Source of the DNA: Escarpia spicata
Lineage: Eukaryota; Annelida; Polychaeta; Sabellida; Siboglinidae
Reading direction: 5' to 3'
NCBI GenBank assembly: GCA_963995525.1
Contig: OZ023206.1
Location: 25,870,206 to 25,934,205, forward strand
Length of the DNA: 64,000 nt
The position numbers were made by a program, and so were the translations under genes. Of the stretch, positions 11,203 through 22,594 are shown piece after piece (within the stretch, counting starts at the first letter, position 1; every line of letters starts with the position of its first letter). The notes under the pieces are model-generated. The model was given only the letters and a program-made list of their open reading frames with translations, was not told where the DNA came from and did no database searches.

Positions 11203-13049
11203 CAAATATGTTGTCTTTATTATGGTCCAACTCTGCTTTGTTTGAAGGCTTCTATCTCTGTATTCCTGTTGAAAGAAATGTTGGTGCAACAATTGAGCAA
11301 AAACAAGTTGTTAGAGAAAATCAACAGCACACAGCGTCATCTTGTATGGTTTACTTAAAATGCATCACTGCAAACATTTAAATACATAGTATTGTTTAAT
11401 TAGTCAAACCATCATTCAGTGTAATCATCAAATATATATTTTAAGAGTAACACAATACAATTGTGAAGCAGATGTATATAATAAGATCCATTCAAGCATC
11501 ATCAAACTTTACGGTGCAGTATCCTTATCACCCTGATCAATGCAAACTGTTGGTAGAATGTTTTTCCTGTCTGATATCCATGAAATAAATGTGTGTTAAA
11601 TATTAAAGTGAACATTTTCTTCACTTTACTATAATAAACGTGTCTAGATAAGAGAAAAACGTCTGGGGCCACAGCACTGTTAGCCTTCCTGTTGTGTTAC
11701 AATAACACTGTACCTTGTAATTTGAACTTGAAACTGGTGATGTCTGAAATGTGTGGTAAATGAATGCTAGATATCTAACAGATTGAGTGCTAGCATGTAT
11801 TGGCAGTGAAACAATGTATATTTGGAAGAGTGTAGTTGGCGTAGTGATTTTTCGCCATTTTTATTTATACGTCACGTGCGTGCAGGGAATCGTATATTTT
11901 GGTAAATATTGATGGGCACCAAGCATGGATGTTGTAAAAGAGCTGGAGGTATCTGACATTGACGAAATTTGGTCAGCATATCATTTCTGAAATTTCAGAT
12001 TTTTAAATAGTAGTTTCCCTATAATCTAACAAAAAACATTAACAAGGCTGTCAGTGGAAAAGCTAACAGTGGTCTGTGCCCTTCTTTGTTGTATACAAGT
12101 ACAATAACTAACCAGGTAATCGTCCTTCATCAGTCATACTATTTTCAACGTATGATGTGGATAGCATGCTCTTCTCCTAACTCCACCATGTGTATGGCCA
12201 AAGCTGGAAGGGAAAACAACATTTTAAAATATGACCTGTAGGAAGCATCTTACAATTAAAATTAATTAAAATATATTTTGACATTGCAGATCCACAAAAC
12301 ATATGCATGTTCAATCGGTGGTATTTTAGGCGTTTTTGCATGTCTATGCTGCCATTTTAGTTTATAAATGTCCTTAAATCCATATTACTTGTTACATAAT
12401 ATTCCATATACGTCCTAATAGTTATTATCAGATTAAAGTGTACAATATAAAAAACAACGCCTAAAGTGAACAAAGATCACATGGCTTACACTCTTAGCCA
12501 GGGGCATAGCTAGGATTTGTATAAGGGATGCTGTGGGATAAAATTGGTTGTCCAAATATGGACTTTCAGCTTTTTTCACAATGCAACATGTTTATGAGGT
12601 TTTAGGTTATCAATATTTGACATTTCAGATGAGTACACGGTTGAAGATGCTCTGTAATGTCACACGTTAGTTAATTTAAATGTTGTGCAATTTGGGCATT
12701 TCATATACAGATTAACTGTCAACTGAAGACATTATAATCACCTCTCTACTGCTCCGGTTGCAGTTCATTTGTGGCAATCGAAGACATCCCAAAGCCTACA
12801 AATGTTATGTGCACACTTTCAAACACATGATTGACATTTATACAATACAAAGTTACCTTATTATATAGATTCTACTGCACAGAAAAATGTACATAGATTA
12901 AAGGTGCCCGGGAAAAGACACTTGAAATGTAAATTTACAAAATATTATCAACACCTTGTTACACAAAATCTGTGCCTTCACATTGAATTGTTCAAGTAAA
13001 ATATAAAAGTATGCATTGACATTTGTTCAATCTATTGTTGCTGCTATCT
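11203..13049. other. Interior of the 9.8-kb element, middle part: no gene recognised
   Basis: AT-rich non-coding DNA. At 12499 a stretch beginning CAGGGGCATAGCTAGGATTT resembles the ends of hAT-type elements, but I found no partner end. Confidence 0.35.
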
Positions 13050-14670
13050 TTTCGTGTTCATACTTTAGTGGCTTGAACAGAAGCAGCTATGTGGCCATGG
13101 GGAATCCGGAAAATCCAATAAACAAAACAGACAAAATCCCACAATGTTAAAACTGCACAAATCCTGTGACAAAATGAAATGTGTGCAGGCCTAGGGTCAA
13201 TTACATTACAATGTAATATATTGCAATTACATAGCTTCCTTCCTATTATTATTACATCCTGAAGAAAATGCATTGTTTATAGAAGACTTCCCTTCCAGCT
13301 TCAGCCATACACATAATGGAGTTAGGAGGAGACCATGCTAACCACATCATACATTGAACATAGTTATGATTGATTTTAATGCAACATTCTACAATGAACT
13401 ATTAATTTTAGTGCAAGCCAACTTACTCTAAAATAAGGCAGAACACAAGAAATGCAGCCTATAACACTGCATAAGTAAAGTAAATTCGATTATAGCATGT
13501 AATGTTACAACAGTTCCCTGAGTAAACCACTGGTGCAATTCTCTTGACTGTAGTTGTAAATCACTGTGTTGTATTCGCGTTAAAAGGTGTATGCCTACCA
13601 ATGTTGTTTAAGACTTCAATAAACACTTAATTTCAGTATGGTTGTATGAATAAGCAGCTGGAATAGATAGTGAATGATGTACAATAAATACCAACCATGT
13701 TTTGTAGACATGGTCTTAAAGTTGTCGTTCTCAGCCCCCAACTGACACCACCAAAGCGTATCTTCAAGTTCAATGGGAGATTTCTTCTGAAATGTCAGGA
13801 GCATCAATCATAATGTTGTTTATACGGTATTATATCAAGCAGAAAACACCAGTCATAATGGTGTTTATAAGATATTATATTAAGCAGACAAAATAGTTTT
13901 TATAAAATGCATATACTTATAGACAATAGACAGACAATAGCTGCTGAATAGCAGGTGTTACAAATAGTTTGATATTAATAAATTTGATAAAATTTTACCT
14001 TATTTTTTAGGCTATGTGGCCATGGGGAATCTGGGACAAAATCCAATTTAGGATAAATTCTTATGGACGAAACACCACAATTATTGCACAAATCCTGCAA
14101 CAAAATTTAATTAGTGAACAAAATTTTCTTGAATTCATATAAGTAGATATTTTGAGGTGGGAACTATTTACAAAACATAATAAATTTGTCTTGCCATTGT
14201 TTATATTAATGTACAGTTAATATATCATTTGTCTAGATACTGGCCATGGGCACTGAATCTGTAGAGTAAATTGTAATTTACCTGAGCATTTTGTTTTCTT
14301 TTAGCAGGACTTTCCTTCAGCTGCAATAAAACAAGATTATCGATTGCAAAATATAATGAGAATTGAAAAAGATACAGTTTGCTTTTAAGTCAAGTTTCAT
14401 GTAATGTACAGGTTCATATGTAGGGTCGTTCCTACATTAGTATAATGACCCCCTGTATCTCAATACATTTGTTTTTTCATGTGTGTACACAAATAATAAT
14501 TCTATAACTCAATGATACTTCTGAAAAAGTACATTAGTTATGCTACAAGAGCTTATTTACCAATATATAAACACATTCATACTAATTATACATTCCTGCA
14601 GCTGATATTAATTATAGTGCAAGCTAACTTACTTTAAGAATGTTGGAACATAGGAAAAAGCAGCCTAAGA
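13050..14670. repeat. Diverged internal direct duplication in the 9.8-kb element
   Basis: Two segments repeat in the same order. GTGGCCATGGGGAATC occurs at 13091 and 14016, and a block beginning GTGCAAGCYAACTTACT and ending near GCAGCCTA occurs at 13411 and 14617. The offset grows from 925 to about 1206 bp, so indels accumulated after duplication. The right copy includes the candidate exon 13999-14094. The left copy keeps CAG|GATTTGTGCA at its acceptor but then carries indels and reads differently. Confidence 0.65.
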
Positions 14671-17264
14671 CAGGCTAGAGATTTCTTATGCCAATGGTCC
14701 TGTGCCCAAAGTTACGACTATTCTCTAAACATAATATATCTACTGTCTGTATCACATGAAGTCATGTATAAGACTATAGTTAGTATAAATCATGCAGGCA
14801 TAGCCAATAGCCATACAAATAGGACACAGGCCTAGGCTTCGCAAGAGCGGTAACTTCTGTATGATATAGCCTGTCATGGCAATTTCCTTTGCTACCTTTA
14901 GAGGAAAGGGCAAAGTTAAAAACAATACAGTACAATTTATACGGATAGCCACATAGCCATAAGGGGATGGGACATGTCCATGGCATGAACCTTGGCCATA
15001 CCTGGTCAGTCATGGATCAGGGCATGAGCATGGATGATATTATTAGGATTATGTTAGTATGTATATGAGGGCTAAACGTAAAGACTAGGCCTAGCTGAGA
15101 TTTTGTGTTTTCACGCCGTCTTTACCTTTGCCCTCTACGCCCACGGCCCCACGCTACGGCTTTACCTATGGCTTATGGATATGAATCTACCCAACAACAC
15201 TCTACTAGAGTAGACTACAGTCTATGCTTTGACTACAGACAACAGTCATCACTGCCAGAACAATGACAACTGACAGTGTCATTCACTGATTCAGATGAGC
15301 ATGCCTTGAGTGAGACAACACAACTTATACAGAGAAGGTTAGACCCTCATAAGAGTCGCCAAAACCCAACTGCTAAACTCACAATGACAGTTAGTTGTTG
15401 TGGACTGTGGCCTTTGAACTAGTATAGCTATAGTTTGTCCGTCAATTTCGGTCTAAATGCTGAGCAGTGAAGTCTAGTGAATGGTGAAGGGAAAGCTCTG
15501 CAGATGTTGCGAACAAAAAGTTGTTTTGGCAAACTCAGCTATGGATAATCATGTTAAAATAAATGTGATTCAAAATATAACATGGAACATTTTCATGATA
15601 AATTACATAAATAAAAGCTAATATTACTAATAATTTAAGTGATAAATTAAACACTACAAGTACAACAGGAATAAATCATATCAGCTTGCACAAGCGACCG
15701 GACCTTTGTCTTCGACCTAAGTTTAACATTTCCCGATAAATGTCTGTTAGATTTTATGAAGTAGCATATATATATATACATAATCACTGAAATGCAGTCC
15801 ATCACCATTTCAAAAAAATTGATAAATTAAACGGTTAACTTACATGGCCTCAATAAACAGTTACACAGACAGGTTGGCTGTTGTTGTCTTACCCGGCTTA
15901 CTGGCTTTCTGTAAAATCTGAACTCTGAATTGCTCTAAAATTAGAGAACATTTAACTAATTATGAAGATGATCCCTCATGTGGGTAAGATGATAATAGCC
16001 AACCTGTCTGGGTAAATGTTTATTGAGGCTATGTAAGTTAGCCATTAAATGTTTCAGAAATAAAAATGTGATCTACTCAAAGAAGCATAAATTGTATTGT
16101 TTACAATAATCAAACACTTTAAATATAGCATGAATAGTGACCAATATTTGACACTTCAGCTATTAAGCTAACACGTAGTCGCTATCAAAGGAGCCACCTT
16201 CCTTTTATATGCTATTTATTAGTTCGACCAGCAGTAATCTTGAACACTGATATTGACATAAAAATAAAAAAAACAAAATGTACATTAAAAAAATATTCCA
16301 TACTATAAGCAGGTCTCAATAAGTTCAGATAGCACAGTAACGCTACTCACTAGATACCTTCTTTGCCTTTTGCTCGGAGGGATGTTACAATCATCGGCCT
16401 TATCTAAAACATGAAAGAGGCATAAATAGAGGAAGCAATCTACATGTACAGTTAATGTACTAAGCAATGCCGTTTGTTTTCCAGAATCCAACTTAATGCT
16501 TTGAACATTCAGAAGTCCAAGAAATAAATTTACCAGACACACCATTGTTTTGGACTTGGAGACAACTGGAGACATCATACAGTTCAGTTAATTACAAATA
16601 ACACAATGTTTTAATTTATTTTATCACCTTGAACTAGACTTGATAAAAAAAGTTTGATGACGATACAGGATTCATATATCTTAAAGTTAATAGACAATAC
16701 TCAATAGTACTATAAGTGATATAAGCAGCTATAAGCAGCTATTATTCCTAACAGGGATTACTTATTTAAATTGTTCTAATTTACATGATATTCAGAACAA
16801 GTAAAATATTTCAGTTCATACAATATCCAACACCGTACAAGTCAAGGTACAGCGAAAATGCTTCCAAAAAGATGCCACTGCATCGTCAACATTTCACACA
16901 TCCTTTCCTAAAGCTAACTAAGTTAAACACAATATATATGCCGAATGTCAGTGTCGCGAGTGTTGTATTTTAAACAACGTATATTAGTGCTGCTAGTTCG
17001 TGCATCGGAAAATTTCGTAAAACTGCCACAATACCGCATTGTTACGGAATTTCGCTATGCACGAACTTGACACTCGAGTCTAGTATGTAAATTACAAGCT
17101 GTACCTGTGCCACTGTCTGTGACGTCTGTCACTGTGTCTGTGCCTGCTGTGCCCGAGTCAGTGAGTGTGGGTGGTTTTCTCGGCACGCGCCACTTCTTTG
17201 ATAAAATCCGCAACTTTCTCAACTCTACTTCTTCGCTCGGATGCATATTCTGTCGCGCTACCAT
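13692..17264 (-). CDS. Candidate spliced gene of the 9.8-kb element (unrecognised nuclear-type protein)
   Basis: Five exon-like segments lie on the minus strand with GT/AG borders. Exon a (17264-17105, 53 codons plus 1 base) starts at an ATG 610 bp inside the right end; it reads MVARQNMHPSEEVELRKLRI, then a basic stretch and a Thr/Asp/Gly-rich tail. Exon b (16403-16358) joins it in phase and reads DKADDCNIPPSKRQR. Exon c (14320-14282) reads LKESPAKRKQNAQ. Exon d (14094-13999) reads DLCNNCGVSSIRIYPKLD, then FVPDSPWPHSLKNK. Exon e (13786-13692) reads KKSPIELEDTLWWCQLG, then AENDNFKTMSTKHG. Joins a-b, c-d and d-e are phase-compatible. Exon b ends in phase 2 while c begins in phase 0, so at least one exon is missing between them. 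Two short basic clusters look like nuclear-localisation signals, and CNNC could be half of a zinc site. I do not recognise the family. It could be a transposase or a captured host gene. Confidence 0.4.
15825..16051. mobile_element. MITE or foldback element of about 225 bp
   Basis: The left arm (about 15825-15894) and right arm (about 15983-16051) are inverted repeats of each other over ~65 bp with about 85-90% identity by eye. The left arm includes CTTACATGGCCTCAATAAAC and CAGACAGGTTGGCTGTTGTT. The central ~88 bp has no coding capacity. It lies in a long intron of the candidate gene inside the 9.8-kb element. Confidence 0.75.
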
Positions 17265-17597
17265 TTTTGCTCTCTGTCTATAGTAGTTTGGTCAAATTCT
17301 ACAGAGAATTATCCACGACAAAGCTAAATCAATATTTGAAGTGAGAGCTTTGACAGCAAGACGCTTCCACCATTTTCCTGACGCGTGACCTAGATTCTGA
17401 CGCATGCGCACAATTCGCGTATGAAATATACACGAACGACACTCTGGACGCGATTTTACCAAAACACAAAAAACGTAATATTCTCTGTTTTATTCGCGCA
17501 ACGTTTCATTGATAGTAGTAGTTTGCAAACCATGCGATCTAATCTCAAATATACACTCGATTAAAGCTAGCATAACACCACATATGATAAACGTATA

Positions 17598-17872
17598 TGT
17601 ACAGGCAATGTTCGACACAAAAAGTATACGCTCACAAATTTCCACTTCGTGTAAATATAAAATTGCACGCTACAACACACAATAAACTGCAGAATTCCCC
17701 AAAATAACACGCACTTAATGTATGTGACTAACAAAAACGTCAGTATCTGCACCACAGAAATGTGTGTGGAAGGTTAAAATATTGCCTGTACACGTATATG
17801 TACAGGTAATATAAATGTACAGGCAATGCGGTGATTTTTGGCACCGAATGTACAGGTAATGCGGTACATAGA

Positions 17873-17874
<2 letters not shown>
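17598..17874 (-). repeat. Right terminal and subterminal inverted repeats of the 9.8-kb element
   Basis: Five motif cores occur: TGTACAGGCAATG (17598-17610), ATTGCCTGTACA (17781-17792), TGTACAGGTAAT (17799-17810), TGTACAGGCAATGCGGT (17816-17832) and TGTACAGGTAATGCGGT (17849-17865). The terminal pair mirrors the left end. The 17781/17799 pair faces inward like the 8293/8313 pair on the left. Confidence 0.85.
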
Positions 17875-17912
<38 letters not shown>

Positions 17913-18332
17913 TAGATATCGTATATGCACTGACAAGAAGGTACATGCGTTGATTACCAATTGCTATCTGAAATGTGATATCCATATATTCAAACCCATG
18001 TAATATACAAATATGACCTGATTTTTTAACCAATCCTGTTATACATGTCGAACCGTCGATTTAAAGACAAACCACATTCAGAGAAGTCATCTTCCCGTGC
18101 GAATTAGCTATTGGATGGTATCACAAAGTGGTTTGTATATAATTTAATCAGTTAGAACAGTTTACAAAGTACTGTTGATGGGATGGTGCTGCTATCTCTG
18201 GTATGTATTGTCGCTGAGGTATGCGCTGGTTCCCTCTGGCGATTAAGGCGTGTAACGTTTTAACTGCCGACGAGTCAGATTTAATTGATTTCATTTAACA
18301 AGATTTAACAAGATTGCCATCCAAAAAAAAAA
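17875..18332. repeat. R1 repeat, copy 2, right half
   Basis: It starts in (TA)n and continues GATATCGTATATGCACTGAC to AAGATTGCCATCC and an A-run, matching copy 1 from its TA run onward. With 7883-8064 it reconstitutes one R1 copy once the 9.8-kb element is removed. Confidence 0.85.
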
Positions 18333-18479
18333 CTGGGCATTGAAAGGTGAATTTATTTATGTATGCATTTCTGCCAAAATCACGACATTGATGGTACCTG
18401 ACCTGGACTGCCACGTTTGGATCGTGCGCAGAATAGGCTTGTGCAACTTAATGCTCCGTACGATGTAACCTGGTCACAA

Positions 18480-18534
<55 letters not shown>

Positions 18535-18955
18535 TAGATATCGTATATGCACTGACAAGAAGGTACATGCGTTGATTACCAATTGCTATCTGAAATGTGA
18601 TATCCATATATTCAAACACATGTAATATACAAATATGACCTGATTTTTTAACCAATCCTGTTATACATGTCGAACCGTCGATTTAAAGACAAACCACATT
18701 CAGAGAAGTCATCTTCCCGTGCGAATTAGCTATTGGATGGTATCACAAAGTGGTTTGTATATAATTTAATCAGTTAGAACAGTTTACAAAGTACTGTTGA
18801 TGGGATGGTGCTGCTATCTCTGGTATGTATTGTCGCTGAGGTATGCGCTGGTTCCCTCTGGCGATTAAGGCGTGTAACGTTTTAACTGCCGACGAGTCAG
18901 ATTTAATTGATTTTATTTAACAAGATTTAACAAGATTGCCATCCCAAAAAAAAAA
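18333..18955. repeat. R1 repeat, copy 3 (complete)
   Basis: A full unit with a longer (TA)n run (about 18480-18532) and a terminal A-run at 18946-18954. It abuts the 3' end of the CR1 LINE directly. Confidence 0.85.
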
Positions 18956-18999
18956 TGTTTGTCTACGTGTATCCCGCCCTTTTAAGGTATGTGTCAATT

Positions 19000-20800
19000 T
19001 TATTTTTAAAAATGTTCACGCTACTAGCACCAACACAATCATAAGACAATCTGTTCCATTCATTTACAGTCCTTTGTGAGAATGAGAACTTTCTTATATC
19101 TATTCTACACTGCTCCTTTACTAATGTAACTTTATGTCCTCTGGTTCTTCTATCTTTCTTAACTGAGGAAAACTATTTCTATCAATATTTTCGTAACCAT
19201 TCAATATTTTAAACACTTCTATCTGATCTCCTCTCAATCTCCTGGTCTCCAGTGTTGTTAAACCACATTTTTAGACGTATTTCGTAACTAAGATCCCTCA
19301 GTTTAGGTTTCATTTTAGTTACTCTCCTCTGTACTCTTTCTAGCATATGTCCTTCCTGCGATATGGCCTCAACGCTTGAATACAATATTCTAAATGAGGC
19401 CTAACTATTGTTTTGTTCTGTGGTATTATTAGCTCTTTTTCCTTATACGTTATGTTTCGCCTAATCAATCCAAGGATTTGATTTCCCTTTGAAGCAGCAA
19501 TACCGCACTAATCTGAAACCTTCATATCAGCACTAATGGTTAACCCTAGGTCTTTTTCTTTAACAGTAGTACTTAGTACAGAACCTCCCATTGTATATTG
19601 TACATCTTCGTTCCCATGTCCTGTGTGGAGGCATTTACATTTCCCAAAATTTAACAACATTTGCCATTTTTCAGACCATTTTATCAACCTGTCAAGATTG
19701 ATGTCGTAAATGTTGTCTATCTCCATCACTTTTAATCCTTCTAAAAAATTGTATCATTCGCAAATTTCAACACCTTACTTGTTATATCGTCATCCAAATC
19801 GTTGATATATTAAGAATAATATAGGTCCCAATACTGATCCCTGTGGAACCCCACTCAAAACTGATTTCCAGTTGGAAGCCTCCCCATCAACTACTACCTG
19901 TTGTCTTCTGTCAATTAGCCATTTTTCTATCCAGTTAATTAAACCATTTCCTATGCCGTGGGCCTTTAGTTTAAGCAGTAACCTTTGATGTGGCACTTTG
20001 TCGAAAGCTTTCTGAAAATCTAGTTAGATGATATCTACTGGTGATCCCTCGTCTACCCACTTAGTGATTTCTTCCAAAAAACATAACATATTTGTTAAGC
20101 ATGACCTCGCTTGTGGAAATTTCTTCTCAACTGCTTTTTATTATTTCTTTCTGATTTTACTTTGACGATAAAATGTATCTGGTTGTGATCACTACTTCCC
20201 AGAGGCTCACATAATTTAACATTGTCAACTAATTCATTCTGTGAGGACAAAACTATGTCTAACACATTCTCACCACTGGTTGGCTCTAGCACGTGTTCAG
20301 AAAGGAAACTGTCTTGTATTAAATCTAAAAACTTGTGGTCCTCACTCCCCGCACTCTGTAGAGATTTCCTTTGTATATGACCATGGTTAAAATCTCCCAT
20401 AATAATACAGTCCCGTTTGCTAACTTCCCTTATAGCATTTTGTACTGTTTCGTTCTCTTCTACATTTATGTTTGGACTTCGATAAACTAACCCCACCGTT
20501 ATCGTTGAGTTTCCTGTAACTATGTTACACCAGACAGCTTCTTTGCAGTCTGCTTCTCTTTCTAATTTTATTTCATAAGCCTGGATAGATTCTTTAACAT
20601 ATAAAATAACTCCACCTCCCCTTCTTCCTATTCTATCTTTCTTGAACTTTACATAGCCTGTTAGTCCCAATTCAGCATCTGATATATCAGTGGTGGCCCA
20701 TGATTCGGTTATACCTATTATGTGAGGGTCAATATCTTCTACCATAATGTTTAGTTGATTTCTTTTGTGTACTATGCTGCTTGCATTTAGACAAACGCAT
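19000..20800 (-). pseudogene. CR1 ORF2: endonuclease plus deleted reverse transcriptase
   Basis: The endonuclease part (20745-20095) carries IIGITESWATTD, RRGGGVILYVKE, IIMGDFNHGHIQ and PLGSSDHNQIHF, the catalytic blocks of APE-type LINE endonucleases. It stops at about 20098. The next legible segment (20080-19790) is already at the RT palm: LDFQKAFDKVPHQRLLLKLK and VLSGVPQGSVLGPILFLIY. The RT N-terminal region is therefore deleted. Later segments WSEKWQMLLNFGKCKCLHTG (19690-19630) and VKEKDLGLTISADMKV (about 19560-19515) complete the CR1 pattern. Further in-frame stops and a frameshift in the catalytic region are present. Confidence 0.75.
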
Positions 20801-20909
20801 TTTTATCCTGATTCAGAACAGTTTCCCAGGCTGTTCATTGCCGATTTATTTCTGCTGTCTTTATTTATGTCTCCAGTTTCAGGCTTCTCTGTGAATCCCC
20901 CCTGCGAAT

Positions 20910-21996
20910 CTAGTTTAAATGGATGTAGCCTGTCCCACTGTCAACAGATTGCAGCAAGTTCTCTAAGAAAACTGCTGCCCCCTTTCCACTTAGATGGAGG
21001 CCATCTCTCATGTACATATCTTCCCTCCCAACAAAGTAAATTACTGGCAAAATTCCTGAGAGAATAATCTGTTCGACTCTTGTCTTTTTTAACTCCCTCA
21101 CTAACTGTCTGTATTTCTGTACTATCCCAGTTGTTCCCTCCATGTCTGCATTATTTGTCCCTACGTGTACTAGTATAGACCCTCCCTTGCCATGCCCCAA
21201 TACCTTCTCTACCCTTTCAGTCACATGCTCTATCCTAGCCCCTGGTAGACAAACAACGATGTCCTTCCCCTCGCTTAGTGAGTTATCCGTCTTTCTCATA
21301 ACGGAATCGCCCATATACACCCTCTCTTTCCTCATTGCCCCCTCAATCACTGCCTCAGAGTAGCTCCTTCTCCGGATTGCATCTGTCTGGTTGTAGTCTT
21401 GTTCCCCTGTCTTCTGCTCTCCTGTCATAATCCTGTCCGTTCCATTCTTTCCTGACGCTGTTTCTGTTGTCACCTTTCCTCCTGTCATCGTCCCTCCCAA
21501 CTTCTCTTCTGTCACATTTACTCTCACTTCCTTTCTTCCCTCTCCTCTCCCATTTCTTTTTCCCGCCTACCTCTTTCGCTACAGTCACTTTCTCCCCTGT
21601 CACCTTCACGCCTGTCACATTTCCTGCCGTCGATCCTCCAATTTCTTCACCTCCGATCACTTTCCCTCCTCTCAGTCTCCTTCCCTCGGTCTTGTTGCCA
21701 CTACTCTGCTCCTTCAGTCTCACAGTATTCCCAACACTCTCCCTGTCCTCTCTCTCCATTCCACCTTTCTCCTTGCTGATTCTCATCTCCATCCCCCTCA
21801 CAATATCTACCAACCTAGCTACCTCCTTCTCCAGACATTTCACCCTCCAACACCCCACGCACTGAAAGGTTAATCCCTCTTCCTTGGTCTCAGTCCATGA
21901 CTACGCACAGCCGGATAGGGCAAAATCCACCCAACTGTGGCAGTCGTCGCACACCAAGTGTCTCTTTGCCTTGACTTGCCGCTTGCAAGGCGCCAT
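20910..21996 (-). pseudogene. CR1 ORF1: zinc-finger, basic linker and SGNH esterase-like domain
   Basis: The start is the ATG at 21996 (MAPCKRQVKAKRHLVCDDCH). A CDDC...C and downstream CVGC pattern suggests a PHD-like zinc finger at the N-terminus, as in CR1 ORF1 proteins. A long Gly/Lys/Glu/Arg-rich linker follows. The C-terminal part (from about 21330) reads RVYMGDSVMRKTD, then ILVHVGTNNADMEG and RDGLHLSGKGAAVF; these are the GDS, GTNN and DxxH blocks of the SGNH hydrolase (esterase) domain typical of CR1 ORF1. A TAG near 21896 and a frameshift between about 21530 and 21360 disrupt it. It ends at the stop near 20910. Confidence 0.75.
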
Positions 21997-22010
21997 ATCA
22001 GAATTTATTT

Positions 22011-22594
22011 AATAATAATAATCTAATTACCTATCTAAAATACTTTAGTCAACTGTGTTTACACTATTCACTGTCTATGTAGTCTTTAAGAAGACTGTTT
22101 TCTGTGCACAAATGTTACACTTTACGTAAGACTGCCTTATTTATTTACGTTATACCGCCCCTAGCGAATACTTGGGACACTAGCTACACAAACTTAGTTC
22201 TCCCGGTTATCGCAAACATTTTGACAACAAACCTACCTTATCAAAGTGTCTAGCAGGTACTGGCTTACACATATATTATCTTATGTAAGTAGCTTTATGT
22301 TTGTTACTTTATCATCTATATATTCTACCACACATGAGATTTGTTAAACCTTGTTTACAAATTTATCGTAGGCTAACTTAACCTATTATCAATCACTAGA
22401 CTAAAGTGCTCTAAAATACTTTATCTAACTAACTTTACGCACAACTGCTACTCAATATATGTTTATTGTTACTGTATAAATGAAATTAAGGCAAGAATAA
22501 TACTTTTCAATCAGTAATTCCACTTGTTTGTAAATTTTTCTGCACCATCAATTTCTATGATCTATCTCCGTCAAATATAGCCTCGTTCTATTTG
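22011..22594. other. No recognised feature between CR1 and gypsy LTR
   Basis: AT-rich sequence that may include the 5' untranslated part of the CR1 element. No motif supports more. Confidence 0.35.

Larger units (their letters stand above)
8065..17874. mobile_element. 9.81-kb DNA transposon-like element with terminal inverted repeats, inserted at TA
   Basis: It splits an R1 copy exactly at its TA run. The two ends are inverted repeats. Inward from TATATA, the left end reads ACACTATCTACCGCATT and the right end, on the complementary strand, AGTCTATGTACCGCATT; both continue GCCTGTACA or ACCTGTACA. A 17-bp motif ACCGCATTRCCTGTACA starts exactly 9 nt from each end (8074-8090; 17849-17865) and a second copy lies ~40 nt in. 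The interior is AT-rich. It holds a 26-bp minisatellite (10535-11202), a small MITE (15825-16051), an internal duplication (13.05-14.67 kb) and a candidate spliced minus-strand gene (17264 to 13692). No DDE transposase that I can recognise is visible, so the superfamily is open. TA insertion fits Tc1/mariner-like, ISL2EU or PIF-like groups, but the size and the intron-bearing gene are unlike typical Tc1 elements. Confidence 0.75.
18956..22010 (-). mobile_element. CR1-clade LINE, minus strand, degenerate
   Basis: Reading right to left, the element has ORF1 (21996-20910), ORF2 with endonuclease (about 20800-20095), then a shortened reverse transcriptase and C-terminal region (20094 to about 19000). 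The 3' end lies next to an R1 A-run. Stops, frameshifts and an internal deletion show it is dead. Confidence 0.8.

Noticed and set aside
10427..11381. Frames of 272 and 124 codons with His/Tyr-rich repeats
   Set aside because: Products of a 26-bp minisatellite. The repeat period is not a multiple of 3, so the frame content merely cycles.
20765..21865. Plus-strand frames opposite the CR1 ORF1 (100, 73 and 132 codons)
   Set aside because: Shadows of the minus-strand ORF1; no domain on the plus strand.
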